From NCBI GenBank assembly GCA_009773515.1, contig WSXX01000004.1, forward strand, positions 124,001 to 188,000: a stretch of 64,000 bases of DNA, written 5' to 3'. Each line of letters opens with the position of its first letter. Within the stretch, counting starts at the first letter, position 1. The position numbers were made by a program, and so were the translations under genes. This stretch comes from Bacteroidota bacterium (GTDB taxonomy: Bacteria > Bacteroidota > Bacteroidia > Bacteroidales > Lentimicrobiaceae). Shown in pieces: positions 63,078 to 64,000 of this stretch. The notes beneath the pieces were generated by a model. The model saw only the letters and a list, made by a program, of their open reading frames with translations, searched no databases and was not told where the DNA came from.

Positions 63078-63986
63078 TTAAACGTAATAAACCTTTTCGA
63101 AGGTTCTTTTTACCGTTTTACTGAATTTTACCTGAGGATATCCAAAGATCACGATAATTGAATCCCGCATTTTTGAGGGAAGTCCATATTTCTTCTTAAA
63201 ATCTTTGCCGGTATTTTTCAGGAATGGACCTACGCTCCCGATCATACACGCGCCAAGCCCGAGCGATTCAGCGGCAAGCGTTGCATAAGTGGCAGCTATA
63301 TAAGGATCGGCCGGATCGCTCATATTTCCGTAAAACATCATAGCCAGCGGGGCATCATACAGCAGATAGTTTTTGTCACGTTTGCGCGATTCAGTAAAAC
63401 AAGAAACCATCGGAATTACAAACGATTTGAAAAGAAGGTAATCATCTTTCCGCATAAAGGGTCGCATCACCGCCAAAGATGCCGGTGAAACCATCCATTT
63501 CATCCGGTCGAGCAAATCGATAAAGTCAAACGAAAACTGCTTTACTTTTTCCTTGCTGTTCAATACCATCACTCCTACATCAGACGGCGGAAGACCCATT
63601 GGTGCAGTTGAAGCCATCTCGAGTATTTTATTGATTATCTCCTGAGGCACGGGTTTATCCTTAAAATCTCTTGTGCTTCGGCGGTTGAGCAGCAGCTGGT
63701 TTAATGATTCGTAATCAGGAAGATTGTCTTTCTTAAGTTTCGAAAAGTCTTCAGGATTCAGGGTGCGGCCGTTCACTGTAATGGCATCGTGGGGGCACAC
63801 AGCTACACAATGTCCGCAACCAAAACAACCGAACAACGGCTTTTGGTTAATCTTCAAGGTGTTATCCTCTATGACAAGAGAAAAATCCTTACAAACTTTT
63901 ACGCACAACCCGCAGGCTGTACATTTTTCATGATTGATGCTGATTATTGCATTTTCGGTGCCGGTACGGCTGGTTGCTACTGACAT
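63078..63986 (-). CDS. Ferredoxin-domain nitroreductase
   Basis: This 302-residue flavoprotein has an N-terminal 2[4Fe-4S] ferredoxin-like region (INHEKCTACGLCVKVCKD and CFGCGHCVAVCPHDA, about residues 15-70), then a nitroreductase fold (about 90-280) with NRRSTRDFKDKPVP, STAPMGLPPSDV, SLGLGACMIGSVG and VIVFGYPQVKF. Such proteins carry out electron transfer to nitro or other reducible compounds in anaerobes, with the cluster domain presumably feeding electrons to FMN; the physiological substrate is unknown. It is transcribed towards the convergent T9SS gene. Confidence 0.93.
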   Translation of the reverse strand: MSVATSRTGTENAIISINHEKCTACGLCVKVCKDFSLVIEDNTLKINQKPLFGCFGCGHCVAVCPHDAITVNGRTLNPEDFSKLKKDNLPDYESLNQLLLNRRSTRDFKDKPVPQEIINKILEMASTAPMGLPPSDVGVMVLNSKEKVKQFSFDFIDLLDRMKWMVSPASLAVMRPFMRKDDYLLFKSFVIPMVSCFTESRKRDKNYLLYDAPLAMMFYGNMSDPADPYIAATYATLAAESLGLGACMIGSVGPFLKNTGKDFKKKYGLPSKMRDSIIVIFGYPQVKFSKTVKRTFEKVYYV

Positions 63987-64000
63987 GGTTTGCTCTTTTT

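Noticed and set aside
1-64000. tRNA or rRNA genes and insertion sequences
   Set aside because: I scanned the larger gaps between genes and found no T-loop-like GGTTCGAATCC pattern, no rRNA sequence and no transposase-like frame.

Overview
The window looks like a chromosome segment of an uncultured Bacteroidota, most likely near the Bacteroidales. Seven predicted exported proteins end in a type IX secretion (T9SS) type A sorting domain (PNP...GxY pattern). Lipoproteins have Bacteroidota-style lipoboxes, promoters resemble TAnnTTTG, and DUF3109, DUF6029, Omp28-like and LuxR-HTH families typical of the phylum are present. Coding is mostly dense, but several intergenic spaces are filled with repeats. 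I saw no rRNA, tRNA, CRISPR array, transposase or integrase.

Layout. 1-6.9 kb: a PKD-domain surface protein cut by the window edge, its small secreted partner, a DUF3109 protein, a lipoprotein, a T9SS cargo protein and a START-like protein, with two blocks of hairpin-rich repeats. 7.4-15 kb: recJ, two more T9SS cargo genes (one apparently 5'-truncated), a FRG-domain protein and a MacB-like permease. 15.2-19.6 kb: a palindrome array, then purH-mreB-mreC-mreD. 19.9-24.3 kb: a T9SS cargo gene followed by three small orphan ORFs separated by long imperfect palindromes that look like integron attC sites. 24.4-34.2 kb: a carboxyltransferase, an AraC regulator, an M28 peptidase, the operon TlpA - DUF6029 - Omp28, mannose-6-phosphate isomerase and lipA. 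34.6-42.9 kb: two very large soluble multi-PAS hybrid histidine kinases in tandem. 43-50.9 kb: a lipoprotein and two related T9SS repeat proteins, each closed by a clear terminator. 51.4-57.3 kb: a phosphate-uptake operon (DUF47, PiT transporter, OprP-like porin, lamin-tail lipoprotein). 57.4-61.9 kb: a possible CYTH-like protein, a true CYTH protein, an SLC13 transporter and an unrecognised membrane protein. 62-64 kb: a T9SS lipoprotein-like protein and a ferredoxin-nitroreductase.

The two observations I rate highest are (i) the candidate cassette array at 22407-24189. The first cassette start (GTTAGCAC) is exactly complementary to the first bases of its putative attC (GTGCTAAC) 550 bp downstream, as expected for a mobile gene cassette, and no integrase is visible. 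(ii) The PiT phosphate transporter at 52070-53824 carries an extra transmembrane helix, a coiled coil and a LuxR-type helix-turn-helix at its C-terminus. That architecture suggests a transporter that could also act as a membrane-bound transcription regulator. All functions are inferred from sequence reading alone; no database search was run.
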